Position numbers and translations under genes: made by a program
Shown here: one piece after another, positions 54,639 through 64,000 of the stretch
How the letters are laid out: every line of letters begins with the position of its first letter
Numbering within the stretch: position 1 is the first letter of the stretch
Notes under the pieces: model-generated
The model's database searches: none
Seen by the model: the letters and a program-made list of their open reading frames with translations, nothing else
What the model was told of the DNA's origin: nothing
Assembly (NCBI RefSeq): GCF_000238395.3
Contig: NZ_CP011025.1
Span: 2,356,001 to 2,420,000 of the forward strand
Reading direction: 5' to 3'
Length of the DNA stretch: 64,000 nt
Source of the DNA: Pseudoalteromonas arctica A 37-1-2
GTDB lineage: Bacteria > Pseudomonadota > Gammaproteobacteria > Enterobacterales > Alteromonadaceae

Positions 54639-57600
54639 GGTCACTCTCCTTTGCGTGTTCAAATAAAGGCGTGAGCAATTTATCACTCCATTTTATAAAT
54701 TCTTCTTGGCAGTCGTTTAGCGATTGCACCGTTAAGCGAATATACGGGTTTTCGCCCTCGCCTCGCCCTATGTATTGCGGGCTAAATTTGCTCATTGCTT
54801 TTATTATATCGCCGCCGCTTTTAACGTACTCATAACCACTTACCGGAAAAAATGGCACAGGCTCTGCGCGCAGTGCTTTGTATAACTCAAACCAATCAAG
54901 CAGCAATGCATCGGCATCAGCTTTATTAATTGGCGCAAAGGTAATTTGCTTATCGAGCCCAAGTAACAATGTTTCTACTTGTTGATCCATACTTTGCGCT
55001 GCGAGGTGATAAATAAAGCCTTTAATTAAATCTTTCGCTTTAATACTCGCACTGCGGTAAAACACTTGTTTTTGCAAATACACATGATTGAGCCAGCCCT
55101 CTATTTTAGTGCCTTCAATGGTAAGCAAAACTTCTATTGGCTCACTTTTCCCGCCTTTAATATGCTCTTTTACTTGCCCTGCAAGCGCATCAACTCGGTG
55201 CTCCATACTTTCAAATATGAGGCTGCCTACATTAGCTTGAGGTAACTCACCCCGCTGCAGTATTTGCTCGGTACTTAGTGGTTGCTCGTTTATATTGGCT
55301 TTAAGTATTTCATCAAGGTAAAAATAACGGCGCAGCGCATCTAAACTAAATGGCTCTTCGTCTTTTGCTACTTCGTTAAATTGTGGCAGGCGTAAACCTA
55401 ATGTTTGCTGATAAAAGCTCTCTTGTGCGCTGCACACACTTCTAATAAACACATCTAGATCTAGCTGCTCTGGCACAGTCACATCAAGTGCAATAACTGG
55501 CTCTGGTTTAATTGACTCACTTGGCAGCCAAATTGGATTGTAACTGTGGTTGCTCAGCACAGTATTGGCTTGCTCATCGGCTAAGTAATAATGGCTATTA
55601 AAGGGCTGTAAATGCTGCTGATTGATTAGACATGCGGGCAGCGTTTTTTCGCTTTTATCGCTTAATACAAAACTACGCCCAATATACTCTAACAGCTCAC
55701 TTACAAGCGTTGATGGCATGCGCGGTTGGTTATCAAAACACGAGCGACCAATGTAACTCATGTATAGGTTGTCGCGGGCACTCAATAGCGCTTCTAAAAA
55801 TAAGTAACGGTCATCTAATTTACGTGATCGGTCACCTTTTTGCTTTTTAGAGTAAGGCACTAAGTCAAAACCAATGGGTTGTACGTTACGTGGGTAGTCG
55901 GCATCATTTAAGCCCAGCATACATACCACTTTAAATGGCACGGCGCGCATGGGCATAAGCGTACAAAAGTTTACTTGCCCGACCAAAAACCGCTGCCCTA
56001 CACCTTTTTCTTGAATGCCTTGTTTAACTAAGTAACTAACAATACGCTGCGAAACCGCCTTGCTGTAATCGCCGTTGTCGTGGTGTTTTTGTAACTCTTC
56101 GAGCACGTTTTGAAGTACTAATAAATCCCAGCTGTCGTCGCTTTCACTTTCGTATATGGCGTTTAATAGCTCGCTTAAAATATGCGCTTTATTAGTGAGC
56201 GTATCGTCGGGCGTTAGCTGCTCTTTAAAGCTTTGCAGTACATCAATAAAGTGCACGAGCTTATTGAGTGTATCAAGCGCCATACCTTCTACTTCATCAG
56301 CGCTGTAAATGCCGTTAAAAGGGCATTGTTCGTCGCGCATGGCAATACCAAGCAGTAAACGGTTGAGCCCATGTTGCCAGGTATTTAAATCGATAGCGGG
56401 CAAATCAAAGCTGCTTTTATGCGCTGCGTTTATACCCCATTTAACCCCTACACGTTCAAGCCAGTATTGAATTTGCTCATATTCGTGTGCTTCAAGCCCA
56501 AATTTTTCGGCTATTTGCGTCACTTGTAATAAATCGAGAATATCCGACACACCAAAGCGCGAAAACGGTAAGTTAGCTAAACTCGCAAATGAACTAAGGA
56601 CAGGCTTTTCTTGCTCTATGGCTAAATCGGCCAATGCGTAAGGAATAAAGCGGCTGCCTTGTGCCCCGCCAAATACGGCTTCAATATAAGGGCTGTAAGT
56701 GCCTACATCGGGCATCATGACAATTATGTCTTTGGGGGTAAGCGTTGGGTTTTGATTAAACAAGTTAAGTAAGTAGTCGTGCAAGCGCTCAACTTCTCTA
56801 AGCGGTGTATGGCAATCGCTGAGCGTAATACTGGTGTCGGTTGCGCTGATTGGTAATTTACCTTCGTCGTTTATAAACCACTCTTTGTTATCGGTCAGTG
56901 ATTCGCCTTTAAACGCAAGCTGATAAATCTCGCTTTGTACTTGCCCTAGCAAGGTGTCGTCAAACACATCAATAAAACCATCAATCCAACGGGCATCTAA
57001 CTGTACAAGTTGTTCAAAATAGTCGCGACCTAATTTACCCCACGACGATAACAACGGATTACCTATAAAGTAGTATTCTTCATCTGGGTTGGTTTGTTTT
57101 TTTTGTTGCGCTTCCACCAGCGGCATTTTGGCGTATTTAGCGCTTATTTTAGCTGCTGTTTTTTCATCTATAATATCGCCCCAGTAATGCTCACTTGGGT
57201 TAAAAAAGAATAATATAACCTCGGTTTTTTTACTCAGCGCTTCAAACACCTCAAGCTGGGAGCTGGCAATCGCCGATATACCAAATAAACTAATGCGTTG
57301 TGGCAGTAAGCTATTGTCCATAGTCTCAAGTGCTGCTAGTAACTGCCCTTGCATATTAGCGCGATGAAATTGGCTTTGCCCAAGGTCTTGGCTTAGTTTT
57401 ACAATGCGTCGCCATAAGTCAGGCTGCCATGGGGCAATGGTTACATCTACGTCATCAAGCTCATCTTTGCCGCTATCCCATGTGGCTATCCAGTGCGGTC
57501 GGTACATTAAATATTGGTCGTACACATCGGCTATTTTTTCGCATAACGCAAAGGTTTTTTGCCCGTCAATATCGCCCTCTAAATAGGTTTTTAGCGGTAA

Positions 57601-57924
57601 ATATAGCGGCTCATCAATACAGATGGGTAAAATGGCAAACAGCTTCCAAGCAAGGTTGGGCTTATTAAATGCCGACTCTTTAGGGACATTTGGCAGTAAT
57701 TGCTGATACAACTGCCAAATAAAGCTCGACGGCAGCGGAAAATCTACCTGCGCCGCAACCCCTAAGTTTTCGCTCAAACCTATTTTTAACCACTGCGACA
57801 TACCCGGCGATTGCACTAGCACTACTTCTTTGTCGAACGGGCTTTGCAATGGGTTTACTTTTAACAGCTGGTGGAACTGCGCTTGCAGGGCTTCCATCCG
57901 GTTTGATTGAATAATATTTAGCAT
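54625..57924 (-). CDS. recC: Exodeoxyribonuclease V gamma subunit RecC
   Basis: The Chi-recognition and scaffold subunit of RecBCD (1099 residues). The family opening is MLNIIQSNRMEALQAQFHQL, followed by VQSPGMSQWLKIGLSENLG and later RFLVGQVNFCTLMPMRAVPF and LGLNDADYPRNVQPIGFDL. It is the first gene of recC-recB-recD. In E. coli ptrA separates recC and recB; here they overlap. AAGG lies about 11 bases before the start. Confidence 0.97.
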   Translation of the reverse strand: MLNIIQSNRMEALQAQFHQLLKVNPLQSPFDKEVVLVQSPGMSQWLKIGLSENLGVAAQVDFPLPSSFIWQLYQQLLPNVPKESAFNKPNLAWKLFAILPICIDEPLYLPLKTYLEGDIDGQKTFALCEKIADVYDQYLMYRPHWIATWDSGKDELDDVDVTIAPWQPDLWRRIVKLSQDLGQSQFHRANMQGQLLAALETMDNSLLPQRISLFGISAIASSQLEVFEALSKKTEVILFFFNPSEHYWGDIIDEKTAAKISAKYAKMPLVEAQQKKQTNPDEEYYFIGNPLLSSWGKLGRDYFEQLVQLDARWIDGFIDVFDDTLLGQVQSEIYQLAFKGESLTDNKEWFINDEGKLPISATDTSITLSDCHTPLREVERLHDYLLNLFNQNPTLTPKDIIVMMPDVGTYSPYIEAVFGGAQGSRFIPYALADLAIEQEKPVLSSFASLANLPFSRFGVSDILDLLQVTQIAEKFGLEAHEYEQIQYWLERVGVKWGINAAHKSSFDLPAIDLNTWQHGLNRLLLGIAMRDEQCPFNGIYSADEVEGMALDTLNKLVHFIDVLQSFKEQLTPDDTLTNKAHILSELLNAIYESESDDSWDLLVLQNVLEELQKHHDNGDYSKAVSQRIVSYLVKQGIQEKGVGQRFLVGQVNFCTLMPMRAVPFKVVCMLGLNDADYPRNVQPIGFDLVPYSKKQKGDRSRKLDDRYLFLEALLSARDNLYMSYIGRSCFDNQPRMPSTLVSELLEYIGRSFVLSDKSEKTLPACLINQQHLQPFNSHYYLADEQANTVLSNHSYNPIWLPSESIKPEPVIALDVTVPEQLDLDVFIRSVCSAQESFYQQTLGLRLPQFNEVAKDEEPFSLDALRRYFYLDEILKANINEQPLSTEQILQRGELPQANVGSLIFESMEHRVDALAGQVKEHIKGGKSEPIEVLLTIEGTKIEGWLNHVYLQKQVFYRSASIKAKDLIKGFIYHLAAQSMDQQVETLLLGLDKQITFAPINKADADALLLDWFELYKALRAEPVPFFPVSGYEYVKSGGDIIKAMSKFSPQYIGRGEGENPYIRLTVQSLNDCQEEFIKWSDKLLTPLFEHAKESDHASA

Positions 57925-58042
57925 ATAACACTGACCTTGCTTGAGATAAAACCAGTGTAAGATATTTTCAATATTAGGGGTAGCGCAAACGGGTAATTGG
58001 CTTTAATAAATCAGAGAGTTAAGAACTAACTTACAGATTTTA

Positions 58043-58073
58043 TACGCACAGCATCTATTTTATATACTGTGCG
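58043..58073 (-). terminator. Possible terminator of the phosphatase operon
   Basis: TACGCACAG / CTGTGCGTA, a 9-bp perfect stem with a 13-base AT-rich loop, 12 bases past the PhoD-like stop. No strong T run follows, so termination is uncertain. Confidence 0.45.
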
Positions 58074-58084
58074 TAGTAGTGAGT

Positions 58085-59146
58085 TTATTTATAAGGGCTA
58101 ATACTTGATAAACTAAAATCACTTTGCACTATTACTTCGCCATCAATGCCTTTTAATTTAAGTGAAATAGTGGGGTCAATTTGCTGCCAGTCTATGCTTA
58201 AATCACCGTAATTTACGTTATGAGTAAAATTCCCTACTCGGTGTTTGTTAGGGCTTACATCTTTCCACTTTTCAGTTAAGCCAGAGCTGGTCATCTCAAT
58301 TAATGGGTAATCAAGGTTTTGCTGATACTTTGATATTTCACCCCAGTGCGTATCGCCGCTGATGATCACTACCCCATTTACCTTATACTTTTTAATCAAT
58401 GCAAATAAACGGTTTCTATCTTCAGGAAAATTTGCCCATGACTCCCAACCTGTAAAATCGGGTAAAAGCTGTAAGCTTGAGGCAATCAATTTTATTGCAG
58501 CAGGCTTTTTAAGCTCTTGTTCAAGCCATTGCCACTGGGCTTCACCTATCATTGATGCGCCCTTCACTTCACTAGGACTATACGGGCCTTGGTTATTTAA
58601 CTTACGCTTAGTGTAGTATTCAAGCTCACCTACATGGTTTAGCGCATCACGGTTCCAACGTAAATCAGGCATTATTACTTGTATGGTTTGCTCATTTTCA
58701 CCATACATGTACGAGGTATAAATTCCATCAGGACGAGTGCGACGCGCTGAGTTTACAGGTTCATCCCAAAAATTAAGCATAATTTGGCGTGATTGCTCTT
58801 TATGCGGATACTCTTTACCGGCATCGTTTTGGCCATAATCGTGGTCATCCCACATGGCAATGATAGGCGTTTGCGCTTTTAACGTTTCAAAACTAGGCTT
58901 TGCCCCTAAACGTTGGTACTTATCGGCAAGTACATCCATATCGTTGGTATCGCCATAAATATTGTCACCCAAAAATATAAACAAATCCCCCTGCTCTTTG
59001 TTAATTGTATTAAATATGGGTATGTTTTTATCTTGATGCCCACACGAACCAAATAGGATTTTAGATGGCGCGGCATTAACACTCGCGCTAATAACCAAAC
59101 TCAACGCCAAGGCAGATAGGGTTAATGGTTTTAATAGGTTCTTCAT
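58085..59146 (-). CDS. PhoD-like phosphatase/phosphodiesterase
   Basis: A secreted metallophosphatase of 353 residues related to PhoD. Signal peptide (LTLSALALSLVISASVNAAPS). Metal-site motifs in order: FGSCGHQDKN, FLGDNIYGDTNDM, MWDDHDYGQND and ISGDTHWGEIS. PhoD enzymes release phosphate from mono- and diesters outside the cytoplasm. Its start overlaps the preceding phosphodiesterase gene (4 bases), and a TonB receptor precedes both, which suggests uptake or degradation of phosphate esters. Confidence 0.88.
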   Translation of the reverse strand: MKNLLKPLTLSALALSLVISASVNAAPSKILFGSCGHQDKNIPIFNTINKEQGDLFIFLGDNIYGDTNDMDVLADKYQRLGAKPSFETLKAQTPIIAMWDDHDYGQNDAGKEYPHKEQSRQIMLNFWDEPVNSARRTRPDGIYTSYMYGENEQTIQVIMPDLRWNRDALNHVGELEYYTKRKLNNQGPYSPSEVKGASMIGEAQWQWLEQELKKPAAIKLIASSLQLLPDFTGWESWANFPEDRNRLFALIKKYKVNGVVIISGDTHWGEISKYQQNLDYPLIEMTSSGLTEKWKDVSPNKHRVGNFTHNVNYGDLSIDWQQIDPTISLKLKGIDGEVIVQSDFSLSSISPYK

Positions 59147-60270
59147 TTTAAAATCTCGCTAATAGCTGGCGCCATATTTGAATTTATTTCATTTGGATTC
59201 TGCCCAAGAGCCTTTAAAACGGTCGCTGCTATTTGTACTTGTTTAAGCTCATTTTCAGTTTTAATTAAGCCCCGTCCTTTTATTGCGGAGCCGATGGCTG
59301 CAAGCCAAATATGTTCAGAGCCGACAATTCCTTCTGGGTAGGTATTTTCACCTAACTCTAGCTCAGCAAGTGCACGTTTAGAGCTGTGATGTTGCCAATC
59401 ATTGGCATTATTGCCACGGCCGTGATCAGTAGTAATAATTAGTGTGGTGTTATTTTTATAACCCGCTGTAGTTTGAATAGTTGCCCATAAGTCTTTTATA
59501 AAAGCGTCACTTTGCCTTGCCGATTTAAGGTATTGATCATAATGACCATCATGCGCAAAGTCATCGGTTTCGCCTAAACTTATCACTAACAACTTAGGCT
59601 TTTTAGCCAACATATACGCTTTAGCAAAGCGATATGTAAAACTATCTAGTCGTACGTTATACCAAGGACTGGGAATTTCATTTTGTAGCGCATTTAACAG
59701 CGGCGCATCGGTGAATAAATTCTCTTCAATTGACATAAAACCTGCATTTACATACACGTTACTGCGCTTAGTATTTACAATGTATGGGAATACATCCCAA
59801 CTGCCAAATAAGGCAGTGCTATCTTTAAACTCAGGTAACTTATCTAAACGCTCTAAAATAGTTTTATTTGGGTTGAGCACTTTGTTGTTACTATTTATAT
59901 TTTCGTCAACTTCACCGGTGAGTATTTCGTTGTAACCAGGGTATGAAAAATACCACGGGTTACTTACCGACATAGTAGAGCCGTTAGCTCTATCGCCAAT
60001 AATTACGCCTTGTTTAGCCACTACTTGCGTTAAAAAAGGCATTAGTAATTGCTGGCGCTCATTTGCAGTTTTTGCCCAAAATTGTCTCTTTAATTGCTCA
60101 GGCTTTTTAACAAAATCAGTATTATTAATTAAGCTATTATCAGCCCCATTAAATACTTCTTGCCAGCGTACTCCATCAAGCGTTACCAGCACTACATTTT
60201 GCGCTGCTGTTGCAAAGTTACTCGCTAATACACTTAAGCTAAATAGTATTACTTTTATAATTGTTTTCAT
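59143..60270 (-). CDS. Type I phosphodiesterase/nucleotide pyrophosphatase-like exported protein
   Basis: A 375-residue member of the alkaline-phosphatase superfamily. Signal peptide (LFSLSVLASNFATAAQN). Metal-binding residues: Asp in VLVTLDGVRWQEVFNG, LSLGETDDFAHDGHYDQYL (Asp/His), and ITTDHGRGNNANDWQHHSS with a final His in GSEHIWLAAIG. The usual nucleophile Thr of NPPs is not obvious; NGADNSL lies where it is expected. It probably cleaves phosphodiesters in the periplasm or outside. Middle gene of the TonB-receptor operon. Confidence 0.85.
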   Translation of the reverse strand: MKTIIKVILFSLSVLASNFATAAQNVVLVTLDGVRWQEVFNGADNSLINNTDFVKKPEQLKRQFWAKTANERQQLLMPFLTQVVAKQGVIIGDRANGSTMSVSNPWYFSYPGYNEILTGEVDENINSNNKVLNPNKTILERLDKLPEFKDSTALFGSWDVFPYIVNTKRSNVYVNAGFMSIEENLFTDAPLLNALQNEIPSPWYNVRLDSFTYRFAKAYMLAKKPKLLVISLGETDDFAHDGHYDQYLKSARQSDAFIKDLWATIQTTAGYKNNTTLIITTDHGRGNNANDWQHHSSKRALAELELGENTYPEGIVGSEHIWLAAIGSAIKGRGLIKTENELKQVQIAATVLKALGQNPNEINSNMAPAISEILK

Positions 60271-60295
60271 CGCGTTTGCGCCCTTTCATATAATA

Positions 60296-60316
60296 AAGCC
60301 CATCAATGATGGGCTA
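60296..60316 (-). terminator. Hairpin between TonB receptor and phosphodiesterase genes
   Basis: AGCCCATCA / TGATGGGCT with a very short loop, in the 73-base gap after the receptor. The minus-strand 3' side (TTTATTATAT) is only moderately T-rich, so partial attenuation of the two downstream enzymes is plausible. Confidence 0.5.
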
Positions 60317-60343
60317 TATTTAAATTCAATTACTAAAACCTAA

Positions 60344-62713
60344 TTAAAAGTCAGCGGTAAATGTAACTGCTGCGGTGCGAGGCGCACCAATGTAATAAGT
60401 AGCGCCGTTACCAGTACCACCTGCTAAGTAGCTTTTGTCGGTAACGTTATAAACAACAAACGATACGTCAATGGCTTTAAACGGGCCGGCATCTACGTCA
60501 GTTGAATAACCTGCATTAAAATCAAGTACGGTGTAGCCGTCTACTTTATTGCGCGTGCGAGTGTCTTCGTCTTGCCATGCACCTAAACGCTCGCCGGTGT
60601 ATTTAGCCGATAAACCAACACGAAAGCCATCGCTAAAGTAATCGGTAGATACCACAAATAAATCCTCTGATGAATCTATTATGCTGTCGCCTTTTCTAAA
60701 GCTTAGTGCTACCTCATTACCACTTTCGTCTTTTAATATTACGCCCTGTGAATCGTATGCATTTGGATCATCGGATGAATACTCAGAACTGCTATTAGTA
60801 TACGACGAGTACACGCTCCAGCTTGGTGTTAACATATAGCTTGCTGCAAGCTCGAGCCCATTTGAGTCAATACCCCCTACATTTACGTACGAGCCATTTG
60901 TACCAATCGTGTAATCAATGCCGTCTGTGCCACTACCAGGGGCAATAAAGGTAATGCGATTATCAAACTTAACACTGTAAGCCGTCGCTGTAATAGTTAA
61001 TCTGTCGGCTTTGTAACGTACACCAAAGTCGATATTGTCGGCAGTTTCTGGCTCTATGTTTGTAAGCGTTGAGCTGTCTCGCTCAAGTACACCGTCTTTT
61101 ATTGCTGAAAAATTCTCGCTGTAACTGGCAAATAATTCTGTGCTGTTATTTAGCTGATACAATACACCACCACTAAATAACACGTCTGAGTCGCTATCTA
61201 CTTTATCTGATCTTTCGTTAGCAAAGTGGTCGTACTTTTGTAATTCAACTAAATACTGTTTTGCACCAATATTTAATGTTAAGTCACCAAAATTAATCGA
61301 GTCTTGTAGGTACCATTTGAATGTATCGGTATCAAAAGTGTTTTTGTATTGTGTCCAGTAAGGCGTGCTATCAAAGTGATGATAAATACGCGCATCAATT
61401 ACTTTGTGCCAATCACGCGACTCGTCACGCTCGCTTTGCTCATACCAAAAGCCCGCTTCTATATCGTGATCACCAAATGTAGCTTGGTAATTTGCCGTTA
61501 CACCTAAGCGATCTTTGTTGTAATGCGTATGGCGGTAAGACATAACCGGCGTTGCTGTTGCATCGTAACACGCAGGATTTAAACCAGGACCCGACTCCCA
61601 TGGCCAGCTCAAACTTTGCGTACAATCGGCATTTGGTGCAAGCGGGTTGCCCTCACTATCAGCAAAACCATAAGAGCCTGCATTAGTGCCGCCCTGTGTT
61701 GTTGGTTCGCCATTTTCATCAACAGGCGTTGTTAAATAAGGTGGGATCCAATCGCCGCGACCTGAATTTTTATGATAATAAGGACTAACGGTTAATAATG
61801 AAGTTGGCGAAATCGCGTATTCAAATTTTAAATAGCCTAAGGTATTTTCACGAAGCGTTCCCCAACCTTCAGCAAACATTTGGTCAAAATGCGGAATTCC
61901 TGTCCAATTCCATGTTAGCTGATCCCACTCTGGTGTTTGTTCAAACTGCTCAAGGCTTACGCTGTTATAGTTTGTCTCGCTTACATCGTCGTAAGATAAA
62001 CGCCCGGTAAGTGTTAAATCGTCAAAATTAGATACAAACTTAAGCTCTGCGTGTTGGTTGTCTTTGCCCCCATTACTGCCTGAGCCAATCCAGCGGCTTG
62101 TATCTGTTTGCGAGTAACTTACGTACGCTTGTGTGTTATTAAAAACAGTGCCTGTTTCGTGTTTAAAGTAATAACGCGTGGCATCGTGGCTGCCTGATGT
62201 ATACGCAAAGGTAGTGCCTTTTTCAAGGCTTGGGTCTTTACTTACAAAGTTAAATGTCCCGCCTAGTGCTTCAAGTGAAGCCGACTTAATATCAGACGTA
62301 CCTTGACCTACTTCTACTGTTGCTAAATTTTCACTCTCCAAGTAACGGTTAGCTTTAGCACCACCGCCATAATTAGAGCCACCATTGGGAATGCCATCAA
62401 CGGTCATACCTAATTGTTGTTGGTTTCCATCAATACTAAAACCACGCATGGTGATTGTAGTAGACCAATCGTCGCCACCAAATGCATCACCTTCATTTAT
62501 GCTAATACCCGGTAAATTATCAATAACCGATAATATGCTCGATACCGAACTTTGTTGCTCAAGCATTGCAGGCTCAATAACATTGTTAGCGTAGCTCGTT
62601 GGTTTAGCAACCACGGTTACTTCTTCTATGGTGTTGTCGTTAGCATAACTAGATGTTGATACAGCCATGGCAATTGCCATGCTCAAAAGCGATTTGTTTT
62701 TTAAAGCGTACAT
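60344..62713 (-). CDS. TonB-dependent receptor (phosphate-ester operon)
   Basis: An outer-membrane receptor of 789 residues. Signal peptide (KSLLSMAIAMAVSTSSYAND), TonB-box-like IEEVTVVAKP at about 29, plug to about 165 (ITMRGFSIDGNQQQLGMTVDGIPNG-type signature split by one residue; ATVEVGQGTSDIKSASLEALGGTFNF) and barrel ending PRTAAVTFTADF. It is followed by two exported phosphatases on the same strand, so a phosphate ester or nucleotide-like substrate is suggested. I do not know the true ligand. Confidence 0.9.
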   Translation of the reverse strand: MYALKNKSLLSMAIAMAVSTSSYANDNTIEEVTVVAKPTSYANNVIEPAMLEQQSSVSSILSVIDNLPGISINEGDAFGGDDWSTTITMRGFSIDGNQQQLGMTVDGIPNGGSNYGGGAKANRYLESENLATVEVGQGTSDIKSASLEALGGTFNFVSKDPSLEKGTTFAYTSGSHDATRYYFKHETGTVFNNTQAYVSYSQTDTSRWIGSGSNGGKDNQHAELKFVSNFDDLTLTGRLSYDDVSETNYNSVSLEQFEQTPEWDQLTWNWTGIPHFDQMFAEGWGTLRENTLGYLKFEYAISPTSLLTVSPYYHKNSGRGDWIPPYLTTPVDENGEPTTQGGTNAGSYGFADSEGNPLAPNADCTQSLSWPWESGPGLNPACYDATATPVMSYRHTHYNKDRLGVTANYQATFGDHDIEAGFWYEQSERDESRDWHKVIDARIYHHFDSTPYWTQYKNTFDTDTFKWYLQDSINFGDLTLNIGAKQYLVELQKYDHFANERSDKVDSDSDVLFSGGVLYQLNNSTELFASYSENFSAIKDGVLERDSSTLTNIEPETADNIDFGVRYKADRLTITATAYSVKFDNRITFIAPGSGTDGIDYTIGTNGSYVNVGGIDSNGLELAASYMLTPSWSVYSSYTNSSSEYSSDDPNAYDSQGVILKDESGNEVALSFRKGDSIIDSSEDLFVVSTDYFSDGFRVGLSAKYTGERLGAWQDEDTRTRNKVDGYTVLDFNAGYSTDVDAGPFKAIDVSFVVYNVTDKSYLAGGTGNGATYYIGAPRTAAVTFTADF

Positions 62714-62844
62714 TGTTGTCCCGTTTGATTTTAATTATGAAATATGAAAACGCGGACAGTATGAATTTTAAATATGACAACGAGGATGAACTTTATTTAC
62801 ATAAAAATTAAACAAATATGGAAGATTTATGGCGGGAATATGTA

Positions 62845-62884
62845 CAAAAAAAGACACCCAAAGGTTTAACTTTGGGTGTCTTAA
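62845..62884 (-). terminator. Old Yellow Enzyme gene terminator
   Basis: AAGACACCCAAAG pairs with CTTTGGGTGTCTT around a short loop. T6 follows on the minus strand, 30 bases past the stop. Confidence 0.92.
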
Positions 62885-62915
62885 TTATTTTCTAGAACTT
62901 ATTACAAATAGTAAT

Positions 62916-63959
62916 TTATTTCAATTGTGCAAGCATTTCATCGCTGTATGGTACTAACTCTTCACCGTTTGCAATTTTGCTAATGTAATCTGGGTTTGCA
63001 ATAAGTGGGCGACCAATCGCTATTAAGTCAAACTTAGCATCGTTAATAGCTTCTTTTGCTGACTCAAAACTATAACTACCTACGCCTACTAATGTACCTT
63101 TGTAGCCTGCACGTAAAAATTCAGAGATGCTTTTGCCCTCAAGCGAGTCAAAGCGCATGCTGTCGTCAAAAATACCGCCGTGTAAGTACGCTAAATCTCT
63201 CTTCTCAAGCTCTGGTAATAAGTAATCAAATACCGCTTTATCGCGGCTATCTTCGCTCATATTAAAGTAAGCACCCGGTGTTAATCTAAGTGCAGTACGA
63301 TCACTGCCTACAGCAGCAATAACCGCATCGGTTACTTCTAGTGCAAAACGCGACATGTTTTCAGGCGTTTGACCATATTCGTCGCTGCGTGTATTTGCAG
63401 CGTAATGTAAAAATTGGTCCACTAAATAACCGTTAGCACCGTGAATCTCTACCCCATCAAAGCCTGCTTCAATTGCGTTTTCAGCAGCTTTTGCGAAATC
63501 AGCAACTAGACTTTTAATATCATCAGTAGTGGCTGCTTTTGGTGTGATGTATGTAAGCTCACGCATACGAGGGACAGAGCCTTCAACGCCAATTGCTGAT
63601 GGAGCAAGTACATCGCCATCAAAAAAGTGAGGGTGTGCAACACGGCCAACATGCCATAGCTGTGCAAACATTTTGCCGCCATTAGCGTGCACAGCGTCAG
63701 TTACTTTTTTCCAACCTTGAATTTGCTCGCTGGTAAATAAACCCGGAGTATTTGGGTAACCTTGTCCATCTGGACGAATAATAGTTGCTTCACTAATAAT
63801 TAAACCGGTTTCGGCACGGCGAGCATAATATTCAACCATATCTTGTGTTGGCACTAAGTTATCGTCAGCCATACAACGCGTTAATGGCGCCATAAGTACG
63901 CGGTTTTTAAGCTCAATCGTGTTATTTAATTTAAACGGAGCAAGTAGATCAGTTGTCAT
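62916..63959 (-). CDS. Old Yellow Enzyme family NADH:flavin oxidoreductase (alkene reductase)
   Basis: An FMN enzyme reducing activated alkenes or nitro compounds (OYE/NemA family). 347 residues. Barrel motifs: LKNRVLMAPLTRCMADDN, FAQLWHVGRVAHP, DGVEIHGANGYLVDQFLH (substrate His/Asn pair), FALEVTDAVI and DLIAIGRPLIANPDYISK (phosphate grip). Complete within the window; start codon at 63959. A TetR or MarR repressor often sits upstream but would lie outside this window. Confidence 0.94.
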   Translation of the reverse strand: MTTDLLAPFKLNNTIELKNRVLMAPLTRCMADDNLVPTQDMVEYYARRAETGLIISEATIIRPDGQGYPNTPGLFTSEQIQGWKKVTDAVHANGGKMFAQLWHVGRVAHPHFFDGDVLAPSAIGVEGSVPRMRELTYITPKAATTDDIKSLVADFAKAAENAIEAGFDGVEIHGANGYLVDQFLHYAANTRSDEYGQTPENMSRFALEVTDAVIAAVGSDRTALRLTPGAYFNMSEDSRDKAVFDYLLPELEKRDLAYLHGGIFDDSMRFDSLEGKSISEFLRAGYKGTLVGVGSYSFESAKEAINDAKFDLIAIGRPLIANPDYISKIANGEELVPYSDEMLAQLK

Positions 63960-64000
63960 TTTTCAATCCTTCATTAAGTATATGCTTACTACAATGTGGC

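Noticed and set aside
62714..62800. Pho box upstream of the phosphate-operon TonB receptor
   Set aside because: ATGACAA and several ATGA half sites exist, but not with the 11-base repeat spacing of a PhoB site.
1..64000. rRNA, tRNA, prophage or defence islands
   Set aside because: No such genes or signatures were found; RecBCD is the only DNA-defence-related complex and is housekeeping.

Overview
The window looks like a chromosome segment of a marine gammaproteobacterium of the order Alteromonadales, most likely Pseudoalteromonas. The DNA is AT-rich, the proteins are close to their E. coli, Shewanella or Vibrio counterparts (RNase E, YejK, AceK, Mfd, FNR, UspE, TtcA, RecBCD), and TonB-dependent receptors are abundant. 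No rRNA, tRNA, CRISPR array or prophage was seen.

Layout. 1-3583: rne with its leader, an acidic 36-bp tandem repeat tract and a terminator. 3584-5632: a repeat island with three copies of an intergenic repeat, one of them split by an IS110-type element whose transposase is frameshifted and whose upstream end has structured, bridge-RNA-like DNA. 5633-12436: yejK facing yejL-yejM, a DUF4124 protein, aceK, a LysR regulator and a DUF2383 protein. 12445-18424: an exbD gene split by a small TA-flanked MITE, then a minus-strand ECF sigma / FecR / TonB-receptor operon with a second MITE copy just upstream of it. 18501-21485: DUF2937, then a LysR regulator divergent from a peroxiredoxin-like / exported HAD pair. 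21650-24261: PilZ-like protein and agmatine-to-putrescine genes aguA-aguB. 24321-28941: mfd, csiV and a small lipoprotein. 28954-34149: an unknown membrane protein, a large TonB receptor, a start-less reading frame and a lipoprotein.

34150-44668 is a micro-oxic respiration block: ccoNOQP (cbb3 oxidase), ccoH-ccoI-ccoS and a TauE/SafE-like assembly gene, then fnr, uspE and ttcA. It has FNR-box candidates before uspE (strong) and ccoN (weak). The ccoN leader has nested hairpins. ccoS is too short to be found by simple ORF length cut-offs but is clearly present.

44692-46879: a secreted alpha/beta hydrolase and a membrane-anchored beta-rich partner of unknown function. A third MITE copy, in inverted orientation and 48 bp longer, follows at 46971-47282. 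47490-48815: a soluble PAS-PAS chemoreceptor. 49009-57924: recC-recB-recD without ptrA. 58085-62713: TonB receptor, type I phosphodiesterase-like and PhoD-like genes, apparently one phosphate-ester scavenging operon. 62916-63959: an Old Yellow Enzyme.

The most unusual points are the MITE family (one insertion inside exbD, one cutting off the sigma-factor promoter region), the TonB receptor with an STN domain followed by a second internal signal peptide, and the IS110 element with a candidate bridge RNA.
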